The notes beneath the pieces were generated by a model, which was not told where the DNA came from, did no database searches, and saw only the letters and a program-made list of their open reading frames with translations. This document shows, piece by piece, positions 27,727 through 37,876 of a stretch of 64,000 nt of DNA. Within the stretch, counting starts at the first letter, position 1. Each line of letters starts with the position of its first letter. Origin of the DNA: Cytobacillus sp. FSL H8-0458 (GTDB lineage: Bacteria > Bacillota > Bacilli > Bacillales > Cytobacillaceae); NCBI RefSeq assembly GCF_038002165.1, contig NZ_JBBOBR010000001.1, positions 1-64,000 of the forward strand, read 5' to 3'. Made by a program: the position numbers and the translations under genes.

Positions 27727-28894
27727 CTCTCTCTTTCTCAGAAGGCTAAAAAACAGCTGGAGTTATCAGTTTGGTATTTTCCGTTCCATTGCAGATTGGA
27801 CCATCATGGTCTATCTCATTGTTCCGGGAACTGTCATCTTTGGAATGACCTATCGCTCCTGGTGGCTGGAAACTCCGGAATGGATTGCTGGCCTGCCATT
27901 GTTTATCCTTTTCTATCTGTTCTATATTTTTTCATGGATGGGAAATCTTCGTCCATTTGTATTAGAGGCAGATAAGGTATTTCTGGTAAAAAATAAGACC
28001 CTCTTTATGGGAATGAGAAAATGGGGATTTGTTTACTCACTATTCTTTCAGGCAATGGGTACAGCCGCAATAATGGCTATTTTTCTTCCTTTTTTAAAGA
28101 ATAGATACTTTTTGGAATGGAGCCAAATCGCTGCCTTGCTGCTCTTTTTCATCTCACTTAAATGGTCTATTATGATAGTTTCTTATTTTTTGAAAAGGAT
28201 TGAAGGAAAATTAAAAAGATATGTGATCACCTTTGTGCTGTTTGTATTATTAAGCTGGTTCAGCCAGCTTGTATATTCACTCTGGTCTATCGGTGCAGAC
28301 TTTCCGGTTATAATTGCATCAGCAGTGCTGCTTTCCGGCGCATTAATAAGAGCTTCCCAGCTGCTGAAAAAAATCTCGGCATTAGAATTTGATGTTATGC
28401 TTGAACAAGAAGAAAAAACAAAGTATATAAAATGGATTTTTATGATGGCTCCTGATCTGGAAAAGCCAGTTGTTTCAATGCGGACAAAACCGCTATTATT
28501 CAAAAACTCCAGACGGATCTTTAATAAGAGAACACCCATAACGGGACTGGCGGAATTATTTTTAAAGATTTTTATTCGAAACCCCTCGTATATTTTCAGT
28601 TATTTTCAAATCATTTCCGTAAGCGCTGCCGGCATTCTTCTTATACCGCCTTTATGGATAAAAGTGATTGTATCAGGTGTCTTTCTTTTCCTGATGTATT
28701 CTTGGCTCTCCCTTACTTGGGACAAAGCCATTATGTCTCATCCCTTTACTAAAAAATACAGTGAAAAGGATTTTTACTTTACTGCGAGAAATAAGACCGT
28801 CTTAGCCCTTTTCCTCTTCGCCATTTTACTCTTAGGGCTGTTTTTAAGCTCATCAACGCTCATCTTGGCAAGGTTCAGCTATCCTGGTGCATAA
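27716..28894 (+). CDS. ythQ: ABC transporter permease YthQ (EcsB-like)
   Basis: A 392-residue membrane protein of the EcsB type with several hydrophobic helices in the N-terminal half and three or more at the C-terminus. The ATG at 27716 lies inside the last codons of ythP (overlapping start/stop), indicating translational coupling. The frame extends upstream to 27680 but without a ribosome site. No terminator is seen before pepV. Confidence 0.88.
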   Translation: MKSNSLFLRRLKNSWSYQFGIFRSIADWTIMVYLIVPGTVIFGMTYRSWWLETPEWIAGLPLFILFYLFYIFSWMGNLRPFVLEADKVFLVKNKTLFMGMRKWGFVYSLFFQAMGTAAIMAIFLPFLKNRYFLEWSQIAALLLFFISLKWSIMIVSYFLKRIEGKLKRYVITFVLFVLLSWFSQLVYSLWSIGADFPVIIASAVLLSGALIRASQLLKKISALEFDVMLEQEEKTKYIKWIFMMAPDLEKPVVSMRTKPLLFKNSRRIFNKRTPITGLAELFLKIFIRNPSYIFSYFQIISVSAAGILLIPPLWIKVIVSGVFLFLMYSWLSLTWDKAIMSHPFTKKYSEKDFYFTARNKTVLALFLFAILLLGLFLSSSTLILARFSYPGA

Positions 28895-28991
28895 TAAATG
28901 TATGTTTTATTAAACTATCCCATAAGCAAATGGCGGACAAAATGGGTTATAATGGGGAAATCATAAATGTTCAAGTTAAGGAGGCAACTGT

Positions 28992-30410
28992 ATGAACGTA
29001 TTGGATTGGCAAAAAGAGGTTAATAAGAGAAAAGATGATTTAATTATGGATACTCAAAAACTTTTGAGAATTAGAAGTCTGCTGGACGAAGAGAATGCAA
29101 CAGAAGATGCTCCCCTTGGTGAAGGTGTAAAAGAAGCACTCGATTTCATGCTTGCACTTGGTGAAAAGGATGGATTCACTGCAAAAAATGTCGGCAGCCT
29201 GGCTGGTCACCTGGAATTCGGCGAAGGTGAAGAAATTGTTGGAGTACTTTGTCACGTTGACGTGGTTCCGGAAGGGGATGGATGGACGAGTGACCCGTTT
29301 GGTGCAGAGATTCGCGATGGAAAGATCTTTGCCAGAGGGGCGATTGACGACAAAGGTCCAACAATGGCTGCTTATTATGCCATGAAAATTGTGAAGGAAT
29401 TGGAGCTGCCTTTAAGCAAGCGGGTCCGAATGATTATCGGAACAGATGAGGAAAGTGACTGGCGCTGTGTAGAGCATTATTTCAAACACGAAGAAATGCC
29501 TTCAATTGGATTTGCTCCGGATGCAGATTTCCCAATTATCTATGCCGAAAAAGGCATCTCTGATTTTGATCTTGTCCAGACGGGATATACCGAAGAAGCA
29601 GACAGAGAAGTATTGGCAGAGGTTGTGCATTTCCAGTCAGGAAGAAGATATAACATGGTTCCTGATTTTGCAAAAGCCAGTCTTGTGGTTCACCTTGAAC
29701 ACACTGAAGTGGTGCAAAGGTATATAAATTTCCTGAAAAGTACAGAGCTTGAAGGCAAGTATTACATAGACAATGGTGAACTTATCCTGGAACTTCAAGG
29801 GATTTCGGCTCATGGAATGGAACCTGATAATGGGAAAAATGCTGGTATACTAATGGCGTCATTCCTGGCTTCCCTTCAGCTGGATGAGAAGGCATGCCAA
29901 TATTTTCAGTTTATATCAAAATACTTATGTGATGATTCCAGAGGAAGAAAGCTTGGCATCGCCTGCACGGATGAGATTACAGGCGACTTAACCATCAATG
30001 TCGGCAAACTTTCATATACGAAGGGAAATGGAGGCCGTTTAGGCTTTAATGTACGCTATCCCGTTACAAATGATATGGGGGAAACGAAAAACAAGCTAGA
30101 GTCTCTAATCGAAAACGAACATTTCAGATTGGAGAATTTCTCAGATGCCAAGCCTCATCATGTGGAAGAAAATGATGTTTTGATTCAAACACTGAAAAAA
30201 GTATATGAACAGCAGACTGGCGAAAAAGCAGAGCTTTTATCCATTGGCGGGGGGACATATGCACGCTCATTAAAGTCAGGAGTTGCATTTGGTCCGCTAT
30301 TTCCAGGCAGGGAAGACGTCGCACATCAAAAAGATGAATATATGTTTATTGAGGATTTGTTAAAAGCTGCAGCCATTTATGCACAGGCGATTTATGAACT
30401 TGCGAAATAA
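28992..30410 (+). CDS. pepV: Dipeptidase PepV
   Basis: A 472-residue M20-family metallopeptidase that hydrolyses dipeptides, including beta-Ala dipeptides in characterised relatives. Metal-binding motifs are visible: GVLCHVDVVPEGDGW near residue 86, the RGAIDDKGP segment, and GTDEESDW near residue 152. AAGGAGG precedes the ATG. TATAAT at 28948-28953 may be its -10 element. The B. subtilis counterpart YtjP lies in the same region. Confidence 0.93.
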   Translation: MNVLDWQKEVNKRKDDLIMDTQKLLRIRSLLDEENATEDAPLGEGVKEALDFMLALGEKDGFTAKNVGSLAGHLEFGEGEEIVGVLCHVDVVPEGDGWTSDPFGAEIRDGKIFARGAIDDKGPTMAAYYAMKIVKELELPLSKRVRMIIGTDEESDWRCVEHYFKHEEMPSIGFAPDADFPIIYAEKGISDFDLVQTGYTEEADREVLAEVVHFQSGRRYNMVPDFAKASLVVHLEHTEVVQRYINFLKSTELEGKYYIDNGELILELQGISAHGMEPDNGKNAGILMASFLASLQLDEKACQYFQFISKYLCDDSRGRKLGIACTDEITGDLTINVGKLSYTKGNGGRLGFNVRYPVTNDMGETKNKLESLIENEHFRLENFSDAKPHHVEENDVLIQTLKKVYEQQTGEKAELLSIGGGTYARSLKSGVAFGPLFPGREDVAHQKDEYMFIEDLLKAAAIYAQAIYELAK

Positions 30411-30493
30411 CTTTGAAACCTGATATGATGGCTTAAAGATTTTACATACAGATGAAGATAGACAAATAAATCATATACAGGGAGTGTGGGGAA

Positions 30494-31363
30494 ATGGAAT
30501 ATGTCATTTTGAATGGTGACTTGATCGAACGCTCAGAAGCGAAAGTCGATATTGAGGATCGGGGCTACCAATTTGGTGATGGCGTCTATGAAGTAATCCG
30601 CGTCTATAACGGAAAAATGTTTACGGCAGATGAGCATCTTGAAAGGCTGCTTGACAGCGGAAAGAAAATAGAGCTGAACATTCCTTATTCCAAGGATCAG
30701 CTTAAACAGATGCTTTTAGAGATGATTGCGAAGAATCAGCTTGACCTTGGAATCGTATATATGCAATTTTCCAGGGGGACTTCTCCAAGAAATCATGCTT
30801 ATCCTGGTGCAGATGTTGCACCAGTGCTTACCGCCTATACCCGTGAAACCACAAGACCGGTTGAATCAATGAGAAATGGCGTTAAAGCTATTCTGATTGA
30901 AGACATTCGCTGGCTGCGATGTGATATAAAGAGCCTGAATTTGCTGGGCAACATCATGGCCAAGCAAAAAGCAGCACAATCCGGCTGCTTTGAAGCCATT
31001 CAGCATCGCGGGGATACGGTGACTGAGGGGAGTTCTTCCAATATAGCCATTGTAAAAGATGGGACACTATATACACACCCTGCAACAAATCTGATTTTAA
31101 ATGGCATTACCCGCCGCAAGATCAATGAGATCTGCAGGGAAAATGGAACAGCACTTGAAGAATCTGCTTTTACTAAGGAAGATTTGCTGGCCGCAGATGA
31201 AGTCTTTATGTCCAGCACATCAGCTGAAATTACTCCGATTACAGAGATTGAAGGAAAGCCGGTTGGTAATGGAAGTCCTGGTCCCATCACAAATAAATTA
31301 CAGAACCTATTTGAAGAGGCTATTGAAAAACAGTGCGGCAGTTTAACGGTAAAAATTAATTAA
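30494..31363 (+). CDS. dat: D-amino-acid aminotransferase
   Basis: A fold-type IV PLP enzyme of 289 residues that interconverts D-alanine and D-glutamate by transamination. The PLP lysine is Lys146 in DIKSLNLLGN; RGYQFGDGVYEV near residue 23 and EGSSSNIAI are conserved. It follows pepV by 84 bp, possibly in the same unit, linking dipeptide breakdown with D-amino acid supply. Confidence 0.93.
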   Translation: MEYVILNGDLIERSEAKVDIEDRGYQFGDGVYEVIRVYNGKMFTADEHLERLLDSGKKIELNIPYSKDQLKQMLLEMIAKNQLDLGIVYMQFSRGTSPRNHAYPGADVAPVLTAYTRETTRPVESMRNGVKAILIEDIRWLRCDIKSLNLLGNIMAKQKAAQSGCFEAIQHRGDTVTEGSSSNIAIVKDGTLYTHPATNLILNGITRRKINEICRENGTALEESAFTKEDLLAADEVFMSSTSAEITPITEIEGKPVGNGSPGPITNKLQNLFEEAIEKQCGSLTVKIN

Positions 31364-31373
31364 TTCAAAAACG

Positions 31374-31405
31374 AAAGACCCGAGGAACTATTCCTGGGGT
31401 CTTTT
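31374..31405 (+). terminator. Terminator between dat and cysK-type gene
   Basis: AAAGACCC-GAGGA (31374-31386) pairs with TCCT-GGGGTCTTT (31392-31404). Confidence 0.75.
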
Positions 31406-31412
31406 AACTTAC

Positions 31413-32345
31413 TTATTCAAACTGAAACAGATCGCTTGAAAGATATCTTTCTCCAGTATCGCAAACGATGAATACGACAACATCGTCCGGCTTTAGTCTT
31501 TTTGCAACCTGGATGGCGGCATAGCAGGCAGCTCCTGAGGATGGACCGACTAATATTCCTTCTTCTCTTGCCATTCTGCGTGTCGTATCATATGCTTCTT
31601 CATCTTTGATTTGATGGATTTCATCATAAACATCCGTATTGAGAATTTCCGGAACAAATCCGGGACTTGTGCCGACAAGCTTGTGCCTGCCAGGCTTTCC
31701 TCCCGATAGGACGGGCGAGCCTTTTGGTTCCACTACATGCACTTCCAACCCGGGATAATGCTCTTTCAAAACTTCACCAGTGCCAGTAATCGTGCCGCCC
31801 GTACCTGCCGTGGCAACGAAGGCAGACAATGGTTTGCCAATTTCCTTCATAGCCTCAATAATTTCGACGGCAGTTGAATGGCGGTGTGCATCAGGGTTAG
31901 CGTTATTTTCAAATTGCATCGGCACAAAGCTGTTTGGAATTTCCTCAGCCAGTTCATTTGCTTTATCAATAGCACCGGGCATTTTGTCATCTCCAGGAGT
32001 CAGGACAACTTCTGCTCCATATGCTTTCAAAAGGTTGATGCGCTCTGCCGTCATAGTATCAGGCATAACCAGAATGGCCTTATAGCCGCGTGCTGCTGCA
32101 TTCATTGCCAGCCCGATGCCGGTGTTCCCGCTTGTTGGTTCAATAATGGTTGATCCTGGTTTTAGTTTGCCTGCTTTCTCGGCTTCGACAATCATATTAT
32201 ATGCTGCGCGGTCTTTTACACTGCGGCTTGGATTGTAGAATTCAAGTTTTGCATAAATGCTTGCGCCATTTTCAGGTGCCAGCTTATTTAATTTTACAAG
32301 AGGAGTATCTCCAATTAAGTCCGCAAGATTGTTGACAACTTTCAT
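31413..32345 (-). CDS. ytkP: Cysteine synthase family protein (YtkP-type CysK paralogue)
   Basis: A fold-type II PLP enzyme of 310 residues with the PLP lysine Lys44 in RSVKDRAAYN, the substrate loop EPTSGNTGIG and the phosphate-binding ATAGTGGTITG. The family makes cysteine from O-acetylserine and sulfide. Its location next to thpR/ytlP suggests the YtkP paralogue rather than the main CysK, so true activity may differ. The ATG at 32345 follows AAAGGAAGAG; the frame extends 13 codons further without support. Confidence 0.87.
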   Translation of the reverse strand: MKVVNNLADLIGDTPLVKLNKLAPENGASIYAKLEFYNPSRSVKDRAAYNMIVEAEKAGKLKPGSTIIEPTSGNTGIGLAMNAAARGYKAILVMPDTMTAERINLLKAYGAEVVLTPGDDKMPGAIDKANELAEEIPNSFVPMQFENNANPDAHRHSTAVEIIEAMKEIGKPLSAFVATAGTGGTITGTGEVLKEHYPGLEVHVVEPKGSPVLSGGKPGRHKLVGTSPGFVPEILNTDVYDEIHQIKDEEAYDTTRRMAREEGILVGPSSGAACYAAIQVAKRLKPDDVVVFIVCDTGERYLSSDLFQFE

Positions 32346-32616
32346 CTGACTCTTCCTTTCGAATATGACTTTATTTAATAACAAGGAAGTTTAAAATATA
32401 GAACTATTATCTTTGTTATTTTATGTCCATCTGTTTAATTTCATCCTGATAAAGGAAATCTATAGCTATCCGTTATATCCATCATACTAAAACTGACTAT
32501 TCCAATCAAATCAAAAGGAATTGAAAGGAATACGAAAATAAGAGGACAAAGAGAAAGTATCTGCCAATTTTAACAGATGTTTGTTAAAATAAGTGGGAAA
32601 TATGGAGGGATATCAA

Positions 32617-33195
32617 GTGTCCAAACAAATGAATGCACATTTTTTCTTTGCGGTGAAATTGCCGGATGAAACAAAGAAAAAATTGAAGGAATATATGGAA
32701 TATGTAAGTCTCAAACTGCCTTTTAGCCGCTGGGTCCATCATGAAGATTATCATATAACTTTAGCATTCCTTGGATCGGCCCCCGAAGAAAAACTGCAGA
32801 AAGCATCCAGGCTTATCGCTGATTCCATCAGAAACGAAAAAAGTTTTCCGCTGTACATCTGCAAACTTGGCGTATTCGGAAAACAAGACGCGCCAAGAAT
32901 TTTCTGGTGTGGAACACAGCATGACAAACATCTTCAAGACTTAAGATTGAAAGTATATTCAGCCTGTCAGGAAGCGGGCTTTGAGTTGGAGACAAGACCA
33001 TTTAAGCCTCATATCACCATGGCAAGAAAATGGGCCGGTTCTGGTCCTTTTCAGCAAAGTCTGCTCGATGTTAACAATCCTTTTAAAGACGGGCACCTCG
33101 AGTTTGAGGCTTCAGAAGTTGTTCTATATCAGACTCATCTGGATAAAACGCCGAAATATGAAAGCATTGCCATCTTTCCGCTTTTGGCGGAATAA
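32617..33195 (+). CDS. thpR: RNA 2',3'-cyclic phosphodiesterase (ThpR/LigT family, YtlP)
   Basis: A 192-residue 2H phosphoesterase with two H-x-T motifs, HITLAFLG (His46) and HITMARKW in the C-terminal half, forming the active site that opens 2',3'-cyclic phosphates on RNA. The GTG at 32617 is chosen because GGAGGG lies 7 bp upstream; an in-frame GTG at 32593 has no such site. Confidence 0.9.
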   Translation: MSKQMNAHFFFAVKLPDETKKKLKEYMEYVSLKLPFSRWVHHEDYHITLAFLGSAPEEKLQKASRLIADSIRNEKSFPLYICKLGVFGKQDAPRIFWCGTQHDKHLQDLRLKVYSACQEAGFELETRPFKPHITMARKWAGSGPFQQSLLDVNNPFKDGHLEFEASEVVLYQTHLDKTPKYESIAIFPLLAE

Positions 33196-33260
33196 AATAA
33201 TTACATACTTAAACAGTAAATGATAGATAGAAAGTTATTTACGAAAGCAGGGCTAGGAGA

Positions 33261-34238
33261 ATGGGACAGTTAATAAAATTGCAGGATTATGTATCACGTT
33301 ACCAGCAGGACATTTTTGTATATCCTTCCCGTTTTGTCAGGCTGAAAAAACAGCAATGGGCTAAATGGCATAAAGCATGGGAAACAAATGAATCCTTCAA
33401 ACCTCAATCCCTTCAGCATTATACAGCCGGCACAGCGGACTGGTCCGATGAAGAAAGAGAGCCGCTGATGGAAAAGTTAAAGGGGTTATTAAAACGGGGC
33501 AGGAATGAAGAAATTAAGGAATATGATGCTGTCGGAAATGAAGGGAAAAAGGAGGAAGATGTGTTTGAATTTGCAGCCTCGTTTGCTGTACGTCCAGAAA
33601 CAATTGAAAATCTAAAACATCAGTTCCTGGACCAGCTCTACCGGTTCCAGATGAAATGGGCAACCTCCACATTAACTGAAAAATCATTTCCCGATAAGCA
33701 TTACTATTATGATGAAAAGCTAAAGTATTTTCTGCAAAGATATCCGGATACGTATCTTGTCATGTATAATCCGATCTTTTTATTGAAAAGGGCTCCGGTT
33801 GAAACAGAAATTATTGTCATAGGTCCGACGGAAGTATGGTGCATCAGCTTTTTGGAGGAAGAAGATTCAGCCATATTCACAGGTTCAAAAGATAGATTCT
33901 GGACAAAAAAGGGAAAAGGGGAAGAAAAAAAAGTCCTGAATCCGCTGCTTGCATTAAATAGAACAGAAAAAATTATCCGAAAAATATTTGAAATTCATTC
34001 TATTGTATTGCCGGTTAAAAAAGCTGTACTTACACGAAATGGCTATATTGATTATCCTGCAGCACCGATAGATGTGCAGCTGGTCGAGAAAAGGAACTAT
34101 GATCAATGGTTTCAGGCAATAAGAAGTCAGCGTTCTCCCCTCAAGCATGCCCAATTAAAAGGAGCACAGGCACTGCTTCAATATTGCCAGACTGCATCAG
34201 TCAAAAGACTGGAGTGGGAGAATCGGAATGAATCATGA
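33261..34238 (+). CDS. ytlQ: Conserved hypothetical protein YtlQ
   Basis: A 325-residue soluble, charged protein without membrane segments. Its place between thpR/ytlP and the lipid-kinase gene ytlR matches B. subtilis ytlQ. The middle (about 165-260) contains hydrophobic strands and a KGKGEEKKVLNPL segment that loosely recalls nuclease-like NERD domains, but this is not strong enough to assign a function. It overlaps ytlR by 11 bp. Confidence 0.82.
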   Translation: MGQLIKLQDYVSRYQQDIFVYPSRFVRLKKQQWAKWHKAWETNESFKPQSLQHYTAGTADWSDEEREPLMEKLKGLLKRGRNEEIKEYDAVGNEGKKEEDVFEFAASFAVRPETIENLKHQFLDQLYRFQMKWATSTLTEKSFPDKHYYYDEKLKYFLQRYPDTYLVMYNPIFLLKRAPVETEIIVIGPTEVWCISFLEEEDSAIFTGSKDRFWTKKGKGEEKKVLNPLLALNRTEKIIRKIFEIHSIVLPVKKAVLTRNGYIDYPAAPIDVQLVEKRNYDQWFQAIRSQRSPLKHAQLKGAQALLQYCQTASVKRLEWENRNES

Positions 34239-35196
34239 AAAGTTCCCCGGGGATAAAGCACTTAAGTTCATTATTAATCCGCAGGCGAAAAATGGTTATT
34301 GCCAGAAAGTCTGGGGAAAGGTTGAGCAGATGCTGAAAGAGGAAAATATCTCTTACTCTGCAGTCAGGACAGAATATCGCGGTCATGCCAGGGAATTGGC
34401 AAAGATTTATACAAAACAGGCAGGCGGACAAAGATTATATCTTGTTGCTGTGGGCGGAGACGGAACGGTCCATGAGGTGATGAATGGCGCTGCGGGGCAT
34501 CAGAATGTGACTGTCGGGTTTATTCCAGGAGGGTCCGGAAATGACTTCTCGCGGGGCTTTAATATCCCTAAAGACCCTGAGGAAGCTTTAACCGCAATAC
34601 TTAAGGGAATCAGTCATTCTGTGAAGGCTGATCTCGGAATGATTAGACACACAGATGGGAAGAAAACATATTTTATTAATAATATGGGTGCAGGATTTGA
34701 TGCACTGATTTCCCGGAAAGTAAACAGTTCAAAGATCAAGGGTATCTTGAATCAGCTTTCTCTGGGCAAATTTGTATACGCTCTCTTTCTTGTAAAAGAG
34801 CTGTTTTTCTATAAATGCTCTGATATTGAAATCATTATTGACGGAAAAAAACAGCAAATAAGGTCAGCCTGGTTTATCACTATTACCAATCAGCCTTTCT
34901 ACGGTGGCGGTATGAAGATTTCTCCGGATGCAAACCCTTTTGATGGAATTCTAAATGTTACTGTAGTCCACAATATATCCAGGATTAAACTTTTGTTTGT
35001 ATTTGCCTCTGTCTTCAAGGGGAGACATATAGGATTTAAAGAAGTCGCAGTTCTTCAGGGGAAAAATATCAGCATTCGCTCTTCACACCCCATCCCTTCC
35101 CACGCAGATGGCGAGGCTCTGGGCAGCACACCGATTTCAGCATCTGTTTGCCCGGAAGCCATTCCAATAATTGGCGGTTTTGTTAAAGAAGGGTGA
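34228..35196 (+). CDS. ytlR: Diacylglycerol/lipid kinase family protein YtlR
   Basis: A 322-residue protein with the diacylglycerol kinase catalytic domain: NPQAKNG near the start, the nucleotide motif VAVGGDGTVHEVMNG near residue 72 and GGSGNDFSRG near residue 95. The family phosphorylates lipids such as diacylglycerol; this paralogue's substrate is not proven. Its start overlaps the end of ytlQ, indicating coupling. Confidence 0.9.
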   Translation: MNHEKFPGDKALKFIINPQAKNGYCQKVWGKVEQMLKEENISYSAVRTEYRGHARELAKIYTKQAGGQRLYLVAVGGDGTVHEVMNGAAGHQNVTVGFIPGGSGNDFSRGFNIPKDPEEALTAILKGISHSVKADLGMIRHTDGKKTYFINNMGAGFDALISRKVNSSKIKGILNQLSLGKFVYALFLVKELFFYKCSDIEIIIDGKKQQIRSAWFITITNQPFYGGGMKISPDANPFDGILNVTVVHNISRIKLLFVFASVFKGRHIGFKEVAVLQGKNISIRSSHPIPSHADGEALGSTPISASVCPEAIPIIGGFVKEG

Positions 35197-35259
35197 TGAT
35201 TTTTAGGAGAGGGCTGCTCTTAAATTACCGTCCGACTAAGTAAAGGAGCTGAGTTCGGA

Positions 35260-37410
35260 ATGATAACGATTGAACGGACTTTTAATGCATATCTGGACGA
35301 AATGCGCATCATTACGATTCTACTTCCTTTCAGCTATTATCAGGGACGTTCTTCCGGTTTCTCTCTCCTTTCAGACGTGGAGGAAGAGTTTCCTGTAGAC
35401 ATATTGCAAAGCAACCCGATTGAGGACGCCGTTAAATATACATGCAGATTAGACCATGATGTGGAATTCGGAAAACAATACTGGATAGTGGATGAATATG
35501 GCGGAAAAACAGATCTGCAAATCGGAGCGGTGATTAGAACAAGTGATTTTGATGAGAAGTTCTATTATGACGGACCGCTGGGTATATCGTACAGCAAAGA
35601 AAAGACGTACTTTAGGCTCTGGGCTCCGACAGCCGCAAAGGTAAAGCTGAAGTTAAAAGGAGCATTGGAGGAGGAAGCGGAGCTTTTTCCGATGGCAAGA
35701 GGCGAGAGGGGAGTCTGGAGCTGTGAAGTAACCGGCGACCTCGACCGTTTTCTTTATTCTTTCCTGGTATGTATTAACCTGGAGTGGAAAGAAGCGGTAG
35801 ATCCATATGCAGTGTCCTCGGCTATGAATGGTGAATATGGTGCTGTCGTCAATCTGGATAATACAAAAATAAAGAAGCCGGAGCTTCCGCCGCTTCATCA
35901 GCCGACAGATGCCATCATATATGAAACCCATATTAGGGATTTTACCATTCATCCCGGAAGCGGCGCACAAAAGAAAGGCCTTTATCTGGGAGCGGGCGAG
36001 ACAAATACTGTTGGCAGTGACGGGGAGCCGACATGCCTGTCATATGTCAAGCAGCTAGGTGTAACTCACATTGAGTTTCTGCCTGTCCATGACTTTGAAG
36101 GTGTAAATGAAAAAAATCCAAAAGAAGAATATAACTGGGGTTATAATCCGCTCCATTTTAATGTCCCGGAAGGAAGCTATTCTGCTGATCCTCTGAATCC
36201 CTATTCACGGATTAGAGAGTTGAAAGCTTTGATTCAGGCTGTTCATTCCCAGGGACTTAGAGTCATAATGGACGTAGTCTATAATCATGTATATATTCGT
36301 GAGCATTCTTCTTTTGAAAAAATCGTACCGGGCTATTTCTTCCGGCATGATCAATATGGAATGCCCTCAAATGGCACCGGAGTTGGAAATGATTTTGCTT
36401 CTGAGCGCCTGATGGCCAGGAAATTTATTACTGATTCCGTATCATACTGGATAAAGGAATATCAAATTGATGGATTCAGGTTTGATTTGATGGGTATCCT
36501 CGATATCGAAACGATGAATGAGGTTCGCAGAATTGCGGAATCAATTGACCCTTCTGCCATTATTATTGGAGAAGGCTGGGATTTGAATACCCCTATACCG
36601 GAAGACCGGAAAGCAAGCATCCGCAATCAGGAAAAGCTGCCGGGAATCGGCCAATTCAATGACTGGTTCAGAGATTCCATCAAAGGCAGCACGTTTAATT
36701 TATATGATAAAGGATACGCGTTAGGGAATGACCATTACTATGATGCGGCAAAGCAGGTATTGGCCGGAAGCATTGGCCTTGAAAAAAAGGAGAAAGGGAT
36801 CTTCCTTTCCCCATCGCAATCAGTAAATTATGTGGAATCTCACGATAATCACACTCTATGGGATAAAATCCTGGTTTGTTCTGAAAATGCGGATTTGATT
36901 ACACAGCAAAAAAAGCACCGCCTGGCAACCGTAATGGTACTCCTGTCACAGGGAATTCCATTTTTGCATAGCGGGCAGGAATTTTTTCGTACCAAAGGCG
37001 GGAATGGAAACAGCTACCGTGCTCCAGACTCAATCAATCAACTGGACTGGGAAAGGAAATCACGTTATTTCAATAATGTTGAATATATTAAAGGGATGAT
37101 CAGCATTAGAAGGTCAATTCCTCTTTTCAGGCTTGCCGATGAAGAATTAATCCGGAATTCCATGCGGTTCATGGATATTAAAAAGCCGCTAATTGGTTAT
37201 GTCTTGACCAGCTCTGATCAAAATGCCGAGTGCAGCCATGCAGCGGTTATTATCAATCCCTCAGCTGCGGAAGAAGAAATCCTGCTTCCGGAAGGGGATT
37301 GGGACCTTATTGCGGATGAACATACCGCCGGCAATTCCACCAAACGCAAGATAAGCACCAAATTGGCAATTCCGCCAATAAGTTCATATGTACTGGTTTG
37401 CAGGAAATAG
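35260..37410 (+). CDS. pulA: Type I pullulanase
   Basis: A GH13 enzyme of 716 residues that hydrolyses alpha-1,6 bonds of pullulan and glycogen-type glucans. An N-terminal carbohydrate-binding-like part and a CBM48-type domain (around 105-200, YFRLWAPTAAKVKLKL) precede the barrel. The type I pullulanase signature YNWGYNPLHF is present, with catalytic motifs VVYNHV, GFRFDLMG (nucleophile Asp), IGEGWD (acid Glu) and ESHDNHTLWDK. No signal peptide is visible, so it is intracellular like B. subtilis AmyX, which also follows ytlQR. Confidence 0.93.
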   Translation: MITIERTFNAYLDEMRIITILLPFSYYQGRSSGFSLLSDVEEEFPVDILQSNPIEDAVKYTCRLDHDVEFGKQYWIVDEYGGKTDLQIGAVIRTSDFDEKFYYDGPLGISYSKEKTYFRLWAPTAAKVKLKLKGALEEEAELFPMARGERGVWSCEVTGDLDRFLYSFLVCINLEWKEAVDPYAVSSAMNGEYGAVVNLDNTKIKKPELPPLHQPTDAIIYETHIRDFTIHPGSGAQKKGLYLGAGETNTVGSDGEPTCLSYVKQLGVTHIEFLPVHDFEGVNEKNPKEEYNWGYNPLHFNVPEGSYSADPLNPYSRIRELKALIQAVHSQGLRVIMDVVYNHVYIREHSSFEKIVPGYFFRHDQYGMPSNGTGVGNDFASERLMARKFITDSVSYWIKEYQIDGFRFDLMGILDIETMNEVRRIAESIDPSAIIIGEGWDLNTPIPEDRKASIRNQEKLPGIGQFNDWFRDSIKGSTFNLYDKGYALGNDHYYDAAKQVLAGSIGLEKKEKGIFLSPSQSVNYVESHDNHTLWDKILVCSENADLITQQKKHRLATVMVLLSQGIPFLHSGQEFFRTKGGNGNSYRAPDSINQLDWERKSRYFNNVEYIKGMISIRRSIPLFRLADEELIRNSMRFMDIKKPLIGYVLTSSDQNAECSHAAVIINPSAAEEEILLPEGDWDLIADEHTAGNSTKRKISTKLAIPPISSYVLVCRK

Positions 37411-37541
37411 AAAAAATCCGACAAGCACACAGGCTGTTGCTTTTTTCTGCAAACATTACCCTTAATTAGAAAATACTGATGTAAAGACCTAAAAAAACAT
37501 CATTTTTCCTGATGATATTCCGTAAACCTAAATAGATGCAC

Positions 37542-37618
37542 TTGACGAAAAAAGCCAGTAAGAATAAAATTTATAAAGATGGCTATTGTGAGGAACTTAC
37601 ATCAATAGCTCTTTTTTT
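37542..37618 (+). ncRNA. Strong promoter followed almost at once by a terminator: possible tiny RNA
   Basis: TTGACG (37542-37547), 17 bp and TAAAAT (37565-37570) form a good sigma-A promoter. The predicted start near 37577 is followed by a stem GCTATTG (37582-37588) with CAATAGC (37603-37609) and seven T (37612-37618). A transcript of only about 40-45 nt would result. It could instead be the terminator of pulA with a fortuitous promoter, or an attenuator for ytmP. The rest of the 37411-37876 gap is AT-rich; TATAAT at 37729-37734 may serve ytmP. Confidence 0.4.
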
Positions 37619-37876
37619 ATTTTAAGTTCCCAATACACGGATGGTTTTATATTTGCCTGATTACCTTGTGCGGTATAAGCACTTTACTTAATTAACCTGA
37701 TAAACAACTTATATTTGTGAAAATGCATTATAATCGATTAATAAAATTTATCGTTACAAAGCAACGGCCATTTTATCGGCCATGGCAAAATAAGTCTTGC
37801 TTTAAAAAAACAGGGCTTATTTTTCAACTCAAGCTATTTTACAACCAATGGCTTATTAAATTGCAGGTGAACAATT

